64,000 nt of DNA from positions 62,001 to 126,000 of the forward strand of contig JANOZM010000007.1 of the NCBI GenBank assembly GCA_031429355.1. Direction: 5' to 3'. The notes below the pieces were generated by a model. That model ran no database searches. It was given only the letters and a program-made list of their open reading frames with translations, and was not told the origin of the DNA. The stretch comes from JANOZM01 sp031429355. Lineage in GTDB: Bacteria; Pseudomonadota; Gammaproteobacteria; Burkholderiales; Burkholderiaceae_E. Shown here in pieces: positions 42,344 to 52,137 of the stretch. The position numbers were made by a program, and so were the translations under genes. Position 1 is the first letter of the stretch; every line of letters starts with the position of its first letter.

Positions 42344-44677
42344 TTAAGCGGGTAGCAATTGCGGCCCGTTAGTTTCTTCTCCTTCGCCACCTGACGAAGC
42401 CGGAGGCGAAGCAGCGGCTTCCTCGTCGTATTTAAGAAGCACATCGCCCTTATCGTCAAGCTCTACGGTCACTTTACCCCCGTTGGTTAATTTGCCGAAT
42501 AGCAATTCATCGGCCAACGCCTTGCGAATAGTTTCTTGAATTAAACGCTGCATCGGTCTTGCACCCATTAGTGGATCAAAACCTTTGCTCGCTAACATTT
42601 TACGCAGACCATCACTGAAAGTTACGTCAACTTTTTTCTCATGCAACTGTTCTTCTAATTGCATTAAGAATTTATCGACCACCCGCATGATAACTTCTTC
42701 ATCTAATGGCTTAAAGCTAATAATTGCATCTAAACGGTTGCGGAACTCAGGCGTAAACAAACGTTTAATTTCTTGCAACTCATCGCCCGCTTGCTTGCTA
42801 TCGTTAAAGCCAATAGAACGGCGTTGCAAATCGGCTGCGCCAGCATTGGTCGTCATAATCACAATCACGTTGCGGAAATCAGCTTTGCGGCCGTTGTTGT
42901 CCGTTAGCGTACCGTGGTCCATTACTTGTAACAGGATATTGAAAATATCGGGATGCGCTTTTTCAATTTCATCGAGCAATAAAACACAATGCGGTTTTTT
43001 TGTAACGGCCTCGGTTAGTAACCCACCCTGATCGAAACCAACATAACCGGGAGGTGCGCCAATTAAACGGCTAACCGCGTGACGCTCCATATACTCGGAC
43101 ATATCAAAACGCTGCAATTCGATGCCCAAAATAAACGCTAATTGCTTAGCCACTTCGGTTTTACCAACACCCGTTGGACCCGAGAACAAGAAAGCACCAA
43201 TTGGTTTTTCAGGGCGACCTAAACCTGAACGCGCCATCTTAATTGCAGCGGCAAGGGCGTCGATTGCCGGGCCTTGACCAAACACGACGTTGCGAAGATC
43301 GCGATCTAAATATTGCAACTTAGAGCGGTCATCGCTAGAAACTGATGCGGGTGGTATGCGGGCAATTTTCGAGACAATTTCTTCGATCTCATTTTTACCA
43401 ATCACTTTTTTCTGCTTGCTCTTGGGCAAAATACGTTGCGCCGCGCCAGCTTCATCAATGACGTCAATTGCTTTATCGGGCAAGTGACGATCGTTAATGT
43501 ACTTAGCGGATAGTTCGGCAGCCGCTGTTAAGGCGCTAGACGAATATTTAATACCATGATGCTCTTCAAAGCGCGTTTTGAGGCCGCGTAAGATTTGTAC
43601 CGTTTGCTCAACGGTGGGCTCGTTAACGTCAATCTTTTGGAAACGACGTGATAAGGCGTGGTCTTTTTCAAAAATTCCTCGATACTCGTTGAATGTGGTT
43701 GCACCGATGCACTTCATTTGGCCCGACGATAATGCAGGCTTTAGCAAGTTAGACGCATCGAGCGTTCCGCCCGAAGCAGACCCCGCACCAATTAAGGTAT
43801 GAATTTCGTCAATAAACAGTACGGCGTTTGGATTTGCTTTTAATTGCTTTAAAACGGCTTTTAAGCGCTGCTCAAAATCGCCCCGATATTTGGTTCCAGC
43901 CAACAACGAACCCATGTCTAACGAGTAAACAACCGCATCAGCTAATACGTCGGGTACTGAACCCTCGGTGATACGCCAAGCCAACCCTTCAGCAATTGCA
44001 GTTTTACCTACACCAGCCTCGCCAACTAGCAATGGGTTATTTTTACGACGACGGCACAATACTTGAATGACGCGCTCAACTTCGTGCTCGCGCCCTATCA
44101 GCGGATCAATTTTTCCTTCTTTGGCCGACTGATTTAAGTTTTGAGTAAATTGCTCAAGTGCACCCTGTTGCTCTTTAGCTTGACCTTCAGAATTTTCTTC
44201 TGAAGGTTCCTCAGGTTTTGGCGCCTCTTTTTGGGCAGACGACTTCGTGATGCCGTGGGAAATAAAGTTCACAACATCAAGGCGAGTAATTCCTTGTTGG
44301 TGTAAGTAGTAAACCGCATGCGAATCTTTTTCGCCAAATATAGCCACTAATACATTTGCACCAGTGACTTCTTTTTTGCCGTTAGAAGTGCTTTGCACGT
44401 GCATGATCGCGCGCTGAATAACTCGTTGAAAACCCAAAGTTGGTTGAGTATCAATTTCTTCGGCACCGGGTACAACCGGCGTGTTGTCTTTAATAAATTG
44501 CGTTAAATTTTTACGCAAATCATCTATATTGGCGGCGCAAGCCCTTAATACCTCGGCGGCTGAAGGGTTATCTAGTAACGCCAAAAGCAAATGTTCCACG
44601 GTAATAAACTCGTGGCGCTGTTGGCGGGCCTCGACGAAGGCCATGTGTAAACTAACTTCTAATTCTTGCGCAATCAT
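42344..44677 (-). CDS. clpA: ATP-dependent Clp protease ATP-binding subunit ClpA
   Basis: 777 residues from ATG 44677, which has GGAGGA seven bases before it within the clpS 3' end. The Clp N-domain (about 1-145), Walker A of D1 (GEAGVGKTAIAEGLA) and Walker A of D2 (GPTGVGKTEVAKQLAF), each with Walker B (VLFIDEIHTLIG and VLLLDEIEKAHPDI), are intact. The acidic stretch at about 155-180 is the usual linker. ClpA unfolds substrates for ClpP and is directed to N-degron proteins by ClpS. It overlaps clpS by four bases. Confidence 0.97.
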   Translation of the reverse strand: MIAQELEVSLHMAFVEARQQRHEFITVEHLLLALLDNPSAAEVLRACAANIDDLRKNLTQFIKDNTPVVPGAEEIDTQPTLGFQRVIQRAIMHVQSTSNGKKEVTGANVLVAIFGEKDSHAVYYLHQQGITRLDVVNFISHGITKSSAQKEAPKPEEPSEENSEGQAKEQQGALEQFTQNLNQSAKEGKIDPLIGREHEVERVIQVLCRRRKNNPLLVGEAGVGKTAIAEGLAWRITEGSVPDVLADAVVYSLDMGSLLAGTKYRGDFEQRLKAVLKQLKANPNAVLFIDEIHTLIGAGSASGGTLDASNLLKPALSSGQMKCIGATTFNEYRGIFEKDHALSRRFQKIDVNEPTVEQTVQILRGLKTRFEEHHGIKYSSSALTAAAELSAKYINDRHLPDKAIDVIDEAGAAQRILPKSKQKKVIGKNEIEEIVSKIARIPPASVSSDDRSKLQYLDRDLRNVVFGQGPAIDALAAAIKMARSGLGRPEKPIGAFLFSGPTGVGKTEVAKQLAFILGIELQRFDMSEYMERHAVSRLIGAPPGYVGFDQGGLLTEAVTKKPHCVLLLDEIEKAHPDIFNILLQVMDHGTLTDNNGRKADFRNVIVIMTTNAGAADLQRRSIGFNDSKQAGDELQEIKRLFTPEFRNRLDAIISFKPLDEEVIMRVVDKFLMQLEEQLHEKKVDVTFSDGLRKMLASKGFDPLMGARPMQRLIQETIRKALADELLFGKLTNGGKVTVELDDKGDVLLKYDEEAAASPPASSGGEGEETNGPQLLPA

Positions 44678-44982
44678 GCTTCCTCCATAACGCACTGGAG
44701 CGGATGTTGGTGCTCCCGTGCAAAATCAGTGACTAACTGTACCTTGGTTGCAGCAACATCGCGAGGAAAAACGCCACAAACGCCACGACCTTCTCGGTGC
44801 ACTTTTAGCATTACCTGCGTTGCCTTCTCTCGGCTCATTACAAAATACTGCTGCAAAACAGCAACTACGAATTCCATGGGGGTGTAATCGTCATTCAAAA
44901 TAAACACCTGAAACATCGGCGGTGGTTTTGTGATGACGACTTCATCTTCAAGAACGGTTGAGGGATCGTTTTTAATGGTCAT
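44674..44982 (-). CDS. clpS: ClpS adaptor protein
   Basis: 102 residues. The N-degron pocket is recognisable: VFILNDDYTPMEFVVAVLQ, VHREGRGVCGVFPRDVAATK. ClpS delivers proteins with destabilising N-terminal residues to ClpAP. A flexible N-terminal tail precedes the fold. It starts at 44982 and is translated together with clpA. Confidence 0.97.
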   Translation of the reverse strand: MTIKNDPSTVLEDEVVITKPPPMFQVFILNDDYTPMEFVVAVLQQYFVMSREKATQVMLKVHREGRGVCGVFPRDVAATKVQLVTDFAREHQHPLQCVMEEA

Positions 44983-45222
44983 TGACGTATTCTAAACATC
45001 TATAGAAAAAGTTATGCATTTCATTCAGAAAAACTTTTTGTATTTGTCTGAACGAAAACCTTAACAAATTATCCGAATCGAACCTTTTTTTCGCGGCCCA
45101 GCAGACTTGAGGTCAAGAGCTTAATTTTCAAGGCGACAAGCGGTCAAAATAACGAAAATTCATCCCCTTAATGACGCGGATAAACCTAGTTTATTGTTTA
45201 CGAATTTAGGCCGTGTTTTGCG

Positions 45223-45286
45223 TTTTACTAAAACAATTTAGTAGCCTTAGTAAAAGTGAAGTGTGAGCATCGGACTCACCTTTTTT
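45223..45286 (+). promoter_or_regulatory. Alternative hairpins in the long csp upstream region
   Basis: The stretch 44983-45544 (562 bases) between clpS and the cold-shock gene has no supported ORF. Within it, TTTTACTAA (45223-45231) pairs with TTAGTAAAA (45247-45255), while the overlapping ACTAAA (45227-45232) can pair with TTTAGT (45237-45242); the two cannot coexist. Just downstream GTGAG/CTCAC (45263-45267, 45275-45279) is followed by TTTTTT, a weak terminator-like element. A further stem, TTGAC-TTT/AAA-G-GTCAA, spans 45350-45373. A long folded leader fits the known thermosensing 5' leader of cspA, though whether transcription starts this far upstream is unknown. Confidence 0.45.
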
Positions 45287-45544
45287 GCGTTTTTTGACGT
45301 TTTCAAGGCAAATTATGGGTTCGGATAGGCCATTGCCCCTACGGTTTACTTGACTTTAAGGACGAAAGGTCAAACAATAGCGTGTACGGATGCCGAAATG
45401 CGTCGCTTCAATGTTATTTGACGCGCTCGACCCGTTCAGGGCCAAGTTGCCGGTCCGGTAAAAAAAGCACTTTATTGTGGTTTAGTTACTGAGAATGGTT
45501 GGGCGTTGATTTCGATTAAATGATTTTTTAGGAAGTAAGTAGAT

Positions 45545-45751
45545 ATGGCACTGGGTACTGTAAAGTGGTTCAATGATGCAAAAGGGTTTGGTTTTATTAC
45601 CCCTGATGACGGAGGCGAAGATCTTTTCGCGCATTTCTCGGCAATCCAAATGAACGGATTTCGCACGTTGAAAGAAGGACAAAAAGTTCAATTCGATTTA
45701 GTGCAAGGCCCAAAAGGTAAGCAAGCATCGAACATTCAGGCAGCTCCGTAA
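45545..45751 (+). CDS. cspA: Cold-shock domain protein
   Basis: A 68-residue CspA-family RNA-binding protein with a single OB fold. RNP1 is KGFGFITP (13-20) and RNP2 is DLFAHFS. A GGAAG site (45531-45535) serves the ATG. These proteins melt RNA secondary structure, and some are cold-induced, others constitutive; which applies here cannot be told. It is divergent from clpS-clpA and has a strong terminator after it. Confidence 0.95.
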   Translation: MALGTVKWFNDAKGFGFITPDDGGEDLFAHFSAIQMNGFRTLKEGQKVQFDLVQGPKGKQASNIQAAP

Positions 45752-45803
45752 GGAACTCATGATTCATTTAACTCTAAATCTTTGATTTAAAGTTAAACGA
45801 GGG

Positions 45804-45835
45804 AAAGCCAGCTCTAGTCGGGCTGGCTTTTTTTT
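45804..45835 (+). terminator. Terminator after csp
   Basis: AAAGCCAGC (45804-45812) pairs with GCTGGCTTT (45822-45830) and a T-run follows to 45835. Confidence 0.92.
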
Positions 45836-45921
45836 GCCTAAATTTTTGCTAGGCAGGGTCAAAGACATAAATTAACTTCAAACAAGTGGTTTCAAGCCTG
45901 CAAAACAGATCCCCAAGCAAT

Positions 45922-45950
45922 AAAAAAAGGAGCCTCAAAGGCCCCTTTTT
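45922..45950 (-). terminator. Terminator after icd
   Basis: On the minus strand AAAAAGGGGCC-TTTGA-GGCTCCTTTTTTT forms a stem with one mismatch and a T-tail, 17 bases after the icd stop codon. Confidence 0.85.
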
Positions 45951-45966
45951 AATATGCACCAACGTT

Positions 45967-47220
<1,254 letters not shown>

Positions 47221-47468
47221 GTTTGGAATGCTCCATAAGTAAAGATTTAGTAGGGTCGAGCGTAACCGGACTTGATCACGGACCACTACGAAACGGTCGC
47301 CATTATGCCGCAGGGAATGCACTTCTCTAATGGCTAAACGGGAACTGCGGCATTCGGCACGAAAAATGTCGAATAAAAAACCATATTGCGGTGTCAACCA
47401 AGTGAAAAGCCTCGTCGTTAAGCCTAATGACCGCAATTGGTCGTTTTAACGTTAAATAGAGACCTCAC

Positions 47469-47699
47469 ATGAAAAAAATCATCGCTACTTTAGTTGCTGG
47501 CTTGTTCGCTGTTGGAACAGCTGTTGCCCAAAACGCTCCTGCAGCTCCTGCTGCCGCTGCAAAACCTGCTGCTGCCGCAGCCGCTCCAGCTGCCGCTGCT
47601 CCAGCCGCTAAAGCTGAAGCTGCAAAGCCAGCCGCTGCTGGTGAAAAGAAAATGGCTAAGAAAAAAGCCAAAAAAGCAAAAAAAATGGCTAAGAAGTAA
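47469..47699 (+). CDS. Small secreted Ala/Pro/Lys-rich protein
   Basis: 76 residues. The signal peptide is MKKIIATLVAGLFAVGTAVA, with cleavage likely before QNAP. The mature part is two low-complexity zones: Ala/Pro-rich (about 21-57) and a Lys-rich tail (EKKMAKKKAKKAKKMAKK), which recalls histone H1-like C-terminal tails but on an exported protein. Alanine codons are mixed, so the tract is selected at protein level, not a DNA microsatellite. The frame is followed at once by a strong terminator. A role as a periplasmic DNA-binding, metal- or surface-binding peptide is only a guess. Confidence 0.75.
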   Translation: MKKIIATLVAGLFAVGTAVAQNAPAAPAAAAKPAAAAAAPAAAAPAAKAEAAKPAAAGEKKMAKKKAKKAKKMAKK

Positions 47700-47710
47700 T
47701 TAGCTTTGCG

Positions 47711-47740
47711 AAAAAAGCAGGGTTCGCCCTGCTTTTTTTT
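47711..47740 (+). terminator. Terminator with UUCG-type loop
   Basis: AAAAAAGCAGGG (47711-47722) pairs with CCCTGCTTTTTT (47727-47738) around a TTCG tetraloop, with a T-run. It ends the small Ala-rich gene. Confidence 0.95.
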
Positions 47741-47844
47741 CGTCTAAACTTTTGTAATCCGGTTTAGAAATAGTTTTAGAACATAGGTACACAACAGTTT
47801 TCCGGATCCGTTTTGAGAAAACTAAGCTTTTGGAATCAACAAAT

Positions 47845-48345
47845 ATGAAGTCCGTTAAATCGATGCGTTTTCCAGCCAACCTACCCTTTAGCCAACTGGT
47901 TGTTCGCTGGCTACTGTGCAGCGCTTTTGCGTTTACAAGCCTTTCGTTTGCCCAAAACAATGCGCCACAACGCCCATTGCCAACCGTCAAGGTTAAGGCC
48001 GGTATGTTTGTTGTTACTGCGGAAGTTGCAAAAGAACCTGCAGACCGCAGTATGGGTTTAATGTTCCGCCATACGATGGAGCCTGACCATGGCATGCTGT
48101 TCGTATTCGACCGATCAGACGTGCATTGCTTTTGGATGCGCAATACATTGTTACCACTGACAATTGCGTGGCTGTCCGACGATGGCACGATTGTGTCTAT
48201 GGCCGATATGAAGCCTAAATCGGAAGACAACAATTGCCCTACTGGACCCGCTAAATACGCGCTAGAAATGAACCAAGGTTGGTTCAAGAAAAAGGGGCTA
48301 AAGGTCGGTTCGAAATTAAAATCACCGCCTTTATTTGGGCAGTAA
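47845..48345 (+). CDS. DUF192 family exported protein
   Basis: 166 residues from ATG 47845 (an in-frame TTG lies 15 bases upstream). A signal peptide or N-terminal anchor covers about 20-40 (LVVRWLLCSAFAFTSLSFAQ). The rest is the DUF192 barrel: AKEPADRSMGLMFRHTMEPD, GMLFVFDRSDVHCFWMRNTL, and a conserved block with PLTIAWLSDDGTIVSM. Biochemical function is unknown for the family. It is monocistronic and converges on the GlsB-like gene on the minus strand. Confidence 0.88.
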   Translation: MKSVKSMRFPANLPFSQLVVRWLLCSAFAFTSLSFAQNNAPQRPLPTVKVKAGMFVVTAEVAKEPADRSMGLMFRHTMEPDHGMLFVFDRSDVHCFWMRNTLLPLTIAWLSDDGTIVSMADMKPKSEDNNCPTGPAKYALEMNQGWFKKKGLKVGSKLKSPPLFGQ

Positions 48346-48349
48346 CAGT

Positions 48350-48607
48350 TTAAGTTGGTTTTTTCTGACTCAGGCGATTCCAAATAAATAGAAGCACCAG
48401 AGCACCAACTACACTGCCAATCCAACCTGCGTTTTCCCCTGCTTTATATAAACCAAACATATCCCCCAAGTAGCCGGCTAAAAAGCTGCCGCCAATACCA
48501 AGCAAGATCGTTGGAATCCAACCCATTTTTTGTTCGCCTGGAAACACTGCGCGCGCAATTACGCCGCAAATCGCTCCAGCAATAAGCATTCCGATAACTG
48601 TAAACAT
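48350..48607 (-). CDS. GlsB/YeaQ/YmgE family membrane protein
   Basis: 85 residues with three hydrophobic segments: GMLIAGAICGVIARAVFPG, ILLGIGGSFLAGYLGDMFGL and VVGALVLLFIWNRL. The family (transglycosylase-associated protein) is small, stress-linked and of unknown function. The GMLIAGAI and GGSFLAGYLGD blocks identify it. It follows sodB on the minus strand after a hairpin, so it is probably transcribed separately. Confidence 0.9.
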   Translation of the reverse strand: MFTVIGMLIAGAICGVIARAVFPGEQKMGWIPTILLGIGGSFLAGYLGDMFGLYKAGENAGWIGSVVGALVLLFIWNRLSQKKPT

Positions 48608-48652
48608 AGCAAACCCTTGTTGGTTACTGCAAAACAGAACTTAAAACGTAAA

Positions 48653-48674
48653 CACCGCGCTTTTAAGCGCGGCG
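48653..48674 (-). terminator. Likely terminator after sodB
   Basis: CACCGCGCTT (48653-48662) and AAGCGCGGCG (48665-48674) form a GC-rich hairpin with one mismatch. The minus-strand side is followed by a T-rich stretch, less regular than the other terminators here. Confidence 0.6.
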
Positions 48675-48729
48675 TTGTATTTAATGCCGATTACTAAATC
48701 CAGCAAAGTAACCAAGCGAAGCCACAAAG

Positions 48730-49308
48730 TTAGGCAAAGTTCTTTGCCGCAAAAGACCAGTTAACCAATTTCCAAAAGCCACCCAAGTAATCAGGACGGC
48801 GATTACGGTAATCGATGTAATAAGCATGCTCCCACAAATCACAAGTAATCAGTGGCTTGTCAGCTCCCGTAATTGGCGTTGCGGCATTGCTGGTATTAAC
48901 AATATCCAGGCTGCCATCGGCTTTTTTAACCAGCCATGTCCAGCTTGAACCAAAATTACCTACGGCCATTTTATTAAACGCTTCTTTGAAGGTATCAAAA
49001 TTGCCCCATTTAGCGTCGATGGCAGTGGCTAGTGCGCCAGAAGGAGCGCCACCAGCGTTAGGTGCTAATGAGTTCCAATAAAATGTGTGGTTCCAAATTT
49101 GCGCCGAGTTATTAAAAATACCGGCGGACGATTTGCGAACGATATCTTCAAGAGTCAACGTCTCGAACTCGGTGCCTTTAATCAGGTTGTTTAAGTTGGT
49201 GACATAAGTCTGATGATGTTTGCCGTAGTGGAACTCCAAAGTCTCTTTTGAGATGTGGGGTACTAAAGCATCCATCGCGTAGGGCAATGCGGGTAGGGTA
49301 TGTTCCAT
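48730..49308 (-). CDS. sodB: Superoxide dismutase, iron type
   Basis: 192 residues, the usual SodB size. Metal ligands are seen in FHYGKHHQTYV (His), WNHTFYW (His) and LWEHAYYIDY with CDLWEHAYY (Asp and His). The residues AQIWNHTFYWNSL and FGSSWTWLV are typical of Fe-SOD rather than Mn-SOD, though cambialistic use is possible. It removes superoxide in the cytoplasm. Confidence 0.96.
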   Translation of the reverse strand: MEHTLPALPYAMDALVPHISKETLEFHYGKHHQTYVTNLNNLIKGTEFETLTLEDIVRKSSAGIFNNSAQIWNHTFYWNSLAPNAGGAPSGALATAIDAKWGNFDTFKEAFNKMAVGNFGSSWTWLVKKADGSLDIVNTSNAATPITGADKPLITCDLWEHAYYIDYRNRRPDYLGGFWKLVNWSFAAKNFA

Positions 49309-49364
49309 GGTGCGTTTCCTTTGTTAAGTTTGTCTTGTACCTGTATTCTAAAGTATTGACCGGC

Positions 49365-50729
49365 TTAACCTTTAGATTGTTCGGGTATCTGTTGATCTAC
49401 TATGGCAATAAGCGCGCCTTGCCGCAAACTTAACTTAAGCGCCTGCCCTTTCGTGGCCTGTTTGCTATCTCTAATCAACTCGCCCTGCTCGTTCGTAATT
49501 AAAGCAAAACCACGGTCTAACACCGCTTGTGGGCTAACCAACCGGCAATTTTCAGCTAAGGCTTCTAAACGCTTTCGCCGAGCCACAAGTTGTTGCTGCG
49601 CTTCGCGCGTCAGACGCGCTTGAAGTTGTGCCAATTGTGCGCGTGCACCGACAGTACTGGGCCTTCGCAAGCGGGCTTGGGCGTGGTCAATGCGATTAAA
49701 GTTTCTAGAAAACTCGGTTTGAAACGACCTAGTTAACCGTTGTTGCAACTGATCAAGTCGATTAGTTTGCTGGGCTAATTGCTCTTGAGGCGAGCGCAAT
49801 AAACGAATCGCAAAATCAAGCCGTTGCCATTGACGATCGAATAGACTTTGAAACTCGGCCTGCAACGTCAGAGCAGCTCGCTTTAGATGCTCTTGATACT
49901 GCGATTGGTCTTGCACCGCTGCAACGGCTGCCGCCGTCGGCGTGGCAGCACGCAAATCGGCAACAAAGTCGGCAATTGTAAAATCGGTTTCATGGCCAAC
50001 GCCAGAAATTACTGGGACCGGAAATGCTGCAATTGAACGCGCTAGCAGTTCGTCATTAAAGGCCCACAGATCCTCCATAGCACCACCACCACGAACCAAT
50101 AACAAAATGTCAATGGGATGATGCTGGTGTAGTACTTTCGCTAGCTCTAGGGCCTTGAGCAAACTTTGCGGCGCTTCCGCACCTTGCACTAAAGCCGGCA
50201 CGATCAACACCTCGACGTTGGGGGCACGGGTGCTGAGGGTCGCTAAAACATCTCTTAATGCAGCGCCTTTACTGGACGTGACCACAGCGACTCGGCGCAC
50301 TTGCTCAGGGATTGCTCGCTTTCGCTCGGCTTCAAATAAGCCTTGTGATTGCAATAAACGCTTTAAGCGCTCGAACTGGGCAAATAAATCACCGGCACCC
50401 GCCCGTCGAATACTCTCGGCGCCTAGCTGAAAATCGCCGCGGGGCTCGTAGAAGGTTACTTTGCAACGGACTTGAATTTGATCGCCGTTACGTGGCGTAA
50501 AGTCAGAAAGGCTAGCTCGTTGGCGAAACATGACCACTCGAACTTGAGCCGACGCGTCCTTTAAGCTGAAATACCAGTGCCCACTTGCAGCGGCCACGAA
50601 GTTAGAAACTTCACCTTGAACCCACAAAAGTGGGAATTGTTGATCAAGAACTCCGGAAACACGGCGGTTTAAAGCCGAAACGCTTAAAACATCCCTATTT
50701 TCTGGGCTTTTTAATCCGTTATCGAGCAT
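49365..50729 (-). CDS. xseA: Exodeoxyribonuclease VII large subunit
   Basis: 454 residues from ATG 50729; the frame is open 21 codons further upstream but the homology begins at VLSVSALNRRVSGVL. An N-terminal OB-fold (to about 105), the nuclease domain with VVTSSKGAALRDVLATLSTR, LLLVRGGGAMEDLWAFNDE and ISGVGHETDFTIADFVADL, then a long coiled-coil region rich in Gln/Arg. Exo VII digests single-stranded DNA from both ends and needs XseB, which is not in the window. Confidence 0.95.
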   Translation of the reverse strand: MLDNGLKSPENRDVLSVSALNRRVSGVLDQQFPLLWVQGEVSNFVAAASGHWYFSLKDASAQVRVVMFRQRASLSDFTPRNGDQIQVRCKVTFYEPRGDFQLGAESIRRAGAGDLFAQFERLKRLLQSQGLFEAERKRAIPEQVRRVAVVTSSKGAALRDVLATLSTRAPNVEVLIVPALVQGAEAPQSLLKALELAKVLHQHHPIDILLLVRGGGAMEDLWAFNDELLARSIAAFPVPVISGVGHETDFTIADFVADLRAATPTAAAVAAVQDQSQYQEHLKRAALTLQAEFQSLFDRQWQRLDFAIRLLRSPQEQLAQQTNRLDQLQQRLTRSFQTEFSRNFNRIDHAQARLRRPSTVGARAQLAQLQARLTREAQQQLVARRKRLEALAENCRLVSPQAVLDRGFALITNEQGELIRDSKQATKGQALKLSLRQGALIAIVDQQIPEQSKG

Positions 50730-50925
50730 AAATAAGCCCTGCCAAGGCAAAGCTTTCCACAGATACACAAATACCGAACAATTTTGTACCACCTTATAAA
50801 AAGACTGTTTTCCTAATAAAACAAAAGCACTAAACCACTGATTTCATTTAGTTTTTTTCTGTTTAAATTTTAAGCAGGCCAGCTTTTAAAAAAATTTACC
50901 CAGAGAGATCAGCTGGTGAACGAAG

Positions 50926-50960
50926 TATTCCACAAAGTTATCCACAGAAAATGTGGACAG
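50926..50960. promoter_or_regulatory. Cluster of DnaA-box-like sequences
   Basis: TTATCCACA at 50938-50946 is a perfect match to the strong DnaA box. TATTCCACA (50926-50934) and TGTGGACAG (50952-50960, opposite strand) match at seven of nine bases. They lie in the 375-base gap between the divergent xseA and exbB starts (50730-51104), next to AT-rich DNA. The gap has no other supported feature apart from the exbB ribosome site. DnaA regulation or titration is possible; the context is not that of oriC. Confidence 0.45.
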
Positions 50961-51104
50961 GTGGAAATCCTTAAGCTCGAACGCGTGGTTCGCATAATGC
51001 GTACACTTTTCGCTCAAAAAATAGCTTGGCACGCACTTTACCGAATAACCCATTTGCGGAATCGCCGTTTTTCAGGACAATGTCGGTTTTCTGGGGACAG
51101 ACCA

Positions 51105-51710
51105 TTGTTTTCTATTATAAAAGCTGCAGGCTGGCCTATCTGGCCTCTTATTTTTGCATCAATCATCGCGATTGCGTTTATTGTTGAGCGCTTTATTAGT
51201 TTAAATCGCAGCAAAGTTCTACCGCCGAACTTGCTCGATGAAGTGTTGGCCTTGCACCGCAATCGCCAAGCGACGCCCGAAATGATTCAAAAGCTAGAGG
51301 CCAACAGCCCCTTAGGTCAAGTACTTGCCACCGGACTTAGGCACGAACTTTCGACCCGCGAATCGATGAAAGAAGCGATTGAAGAAACCGGTCGAGCAGT
51401 TGCCCATAAATTAGGTCGGTTTTTGTCGGCCTTAGGCACAATTGCATCTGTGGCCCCTTTGATGGGACTGTTTGGAACCGTTATCGGAATGATTGAAATT
51501 TTCGGTGCGCAAGGACCTAGTGGCACTAACCCGCAAATGTTGGCACAAGGTATTTCAATTGCTTTGTACAACACAGCTTTGGGTATTTTGGTCGCAATTC
51601 CTGCCCTAATTGCCTATCGATTCTTTCGTTCCCGTGTTGACGAATACTTGGTGGACATGGAGCAACAAGCTGTTCGGCTTGTTGATACGATTCGCGGTAA
51701 CCGCAAATGA
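51105..51710 (+). CDS. exbB: ExbB/TolQ-type proton channel protein
   Basis: 201 residues using a TTG start at 51105: GGGGA (51092-51096) lies at the right distance and the family begins here (FSIIKAAGWPIWPLI). The frame is open 63 codons further upstream but that part is not coding-like. Three membrane segments are visible; the MotA/ExbB signature is ISALGTIASVAPLMGLFGTV-like (LGTIASVAPLMGLFGTVIGM), ending IAIPALIAYRFF-like. With ExbD it turns proton motive force into motion for a TonB or a similar partner. It is first in exbB-exbD-lpxK-trm112-kdsB-adk. Confidence 0.93.
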   Translation: MFSIIKAAGWPIWPLIFASIIAIAFIVERFISLNRSKVLPPNLLDEVLALHRNRQATPEMIQKLEANSPLGQVLATGLRHELSTRESMKEAIEETGRAVAHKLGRFLSALGTIASVAPLMGLFGTVIGMIEIFGAQGPSGTNPQMLAQGISIALYNTALGILVAIPALIAYRFFRSRVDEYLVDMEQQAVRLVDTIRGNRK

Positions 51711-52126
51711 ACTTTCGACGGGGCGCAACCCCAGACGAACCCGAGATCAATTTTATTCCTTTGATCGATGTGTTGCTGGTCATCCTTATATTCTTGATGG
51801 TCAGCACCACATTTTCAAAATTTACGGAACTACAAGTGAATTTGCCAACAGCCGGTGCCGAAAGCCAAGCTGAGCGACCAAATGAACTAGTGATCGGCGT
51901 TGGTGTAGACAGCCAATATTTAATTGGCCAGGATTTAGTGAGCTTTAAAGACTCGGCGAACTTTGCCAAATTGTTGCGACAAGCCGCAAAAGACTTAAAA
52001 GATCCCATCATCATTATTCATGCCGATGCAGGGGCAACGCATCAAGCGGTAGTGAACGTTTTAGAAGCGGCTCGATTGGCTGGACTACCTCGCATTAGTT
52101 ACGCAACACAGTCCGGCAGCAAGTAG
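51707..52126 (+). CDS. exbD: ExbD/TolR-type proton channel protein
   Basis: 139 residues. A short cytoplasmic N-terminus (PDEPEINFIPLIDVLLVILI) leads into one membrane helix with the essential Asp (LIDVLLVILIFLMV), then a periplasmic domain (IIIIHADAGATHQAVVNVLE). It overlaps exbB by four bases (ATGA). Confidence 0.95.
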   Translation: MNFRRGATPDEPEINFIPLIDVLLVILIFLMVSTTFSKFTELQVNLPTAGAESQAERPNELVIGVGVDSQYLIGQDLVSFKDSANFAKLLRQAAKDLKDPIIIIHADAGATHQAVVNVLEAARLAGLPRISYATQSGSK

Positions 52127-52137
52127 GTTAGCGCCAA

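Noticed and set aside
42585..43031. A 148-codon open frame opposite clpA
   Set aside because: It lies wholly within clpA, shows no homology I recognise and no ribosome site; strong codon bias of clpA leaves such shadows.
47221..47436. 72-codon upstream extension of icd
   Set aside because: The known enzyme starts at the 47220 ATG; the extension is non-homologous promoter DNA that is open by chance.
50916..51104. 63-codon upstream extension of exbB beginning with ATG
   Set aside because: The DnaA-box region and the exbB ribosome site lie inside it; family homology begins at the TTG 51105.
50730..51104. A replication origin
   Set aside because: Only one perfect DnaA box and no dnaA, dnaN, gidA or rpmH nearby; read as a possible regulatory cluster instead.
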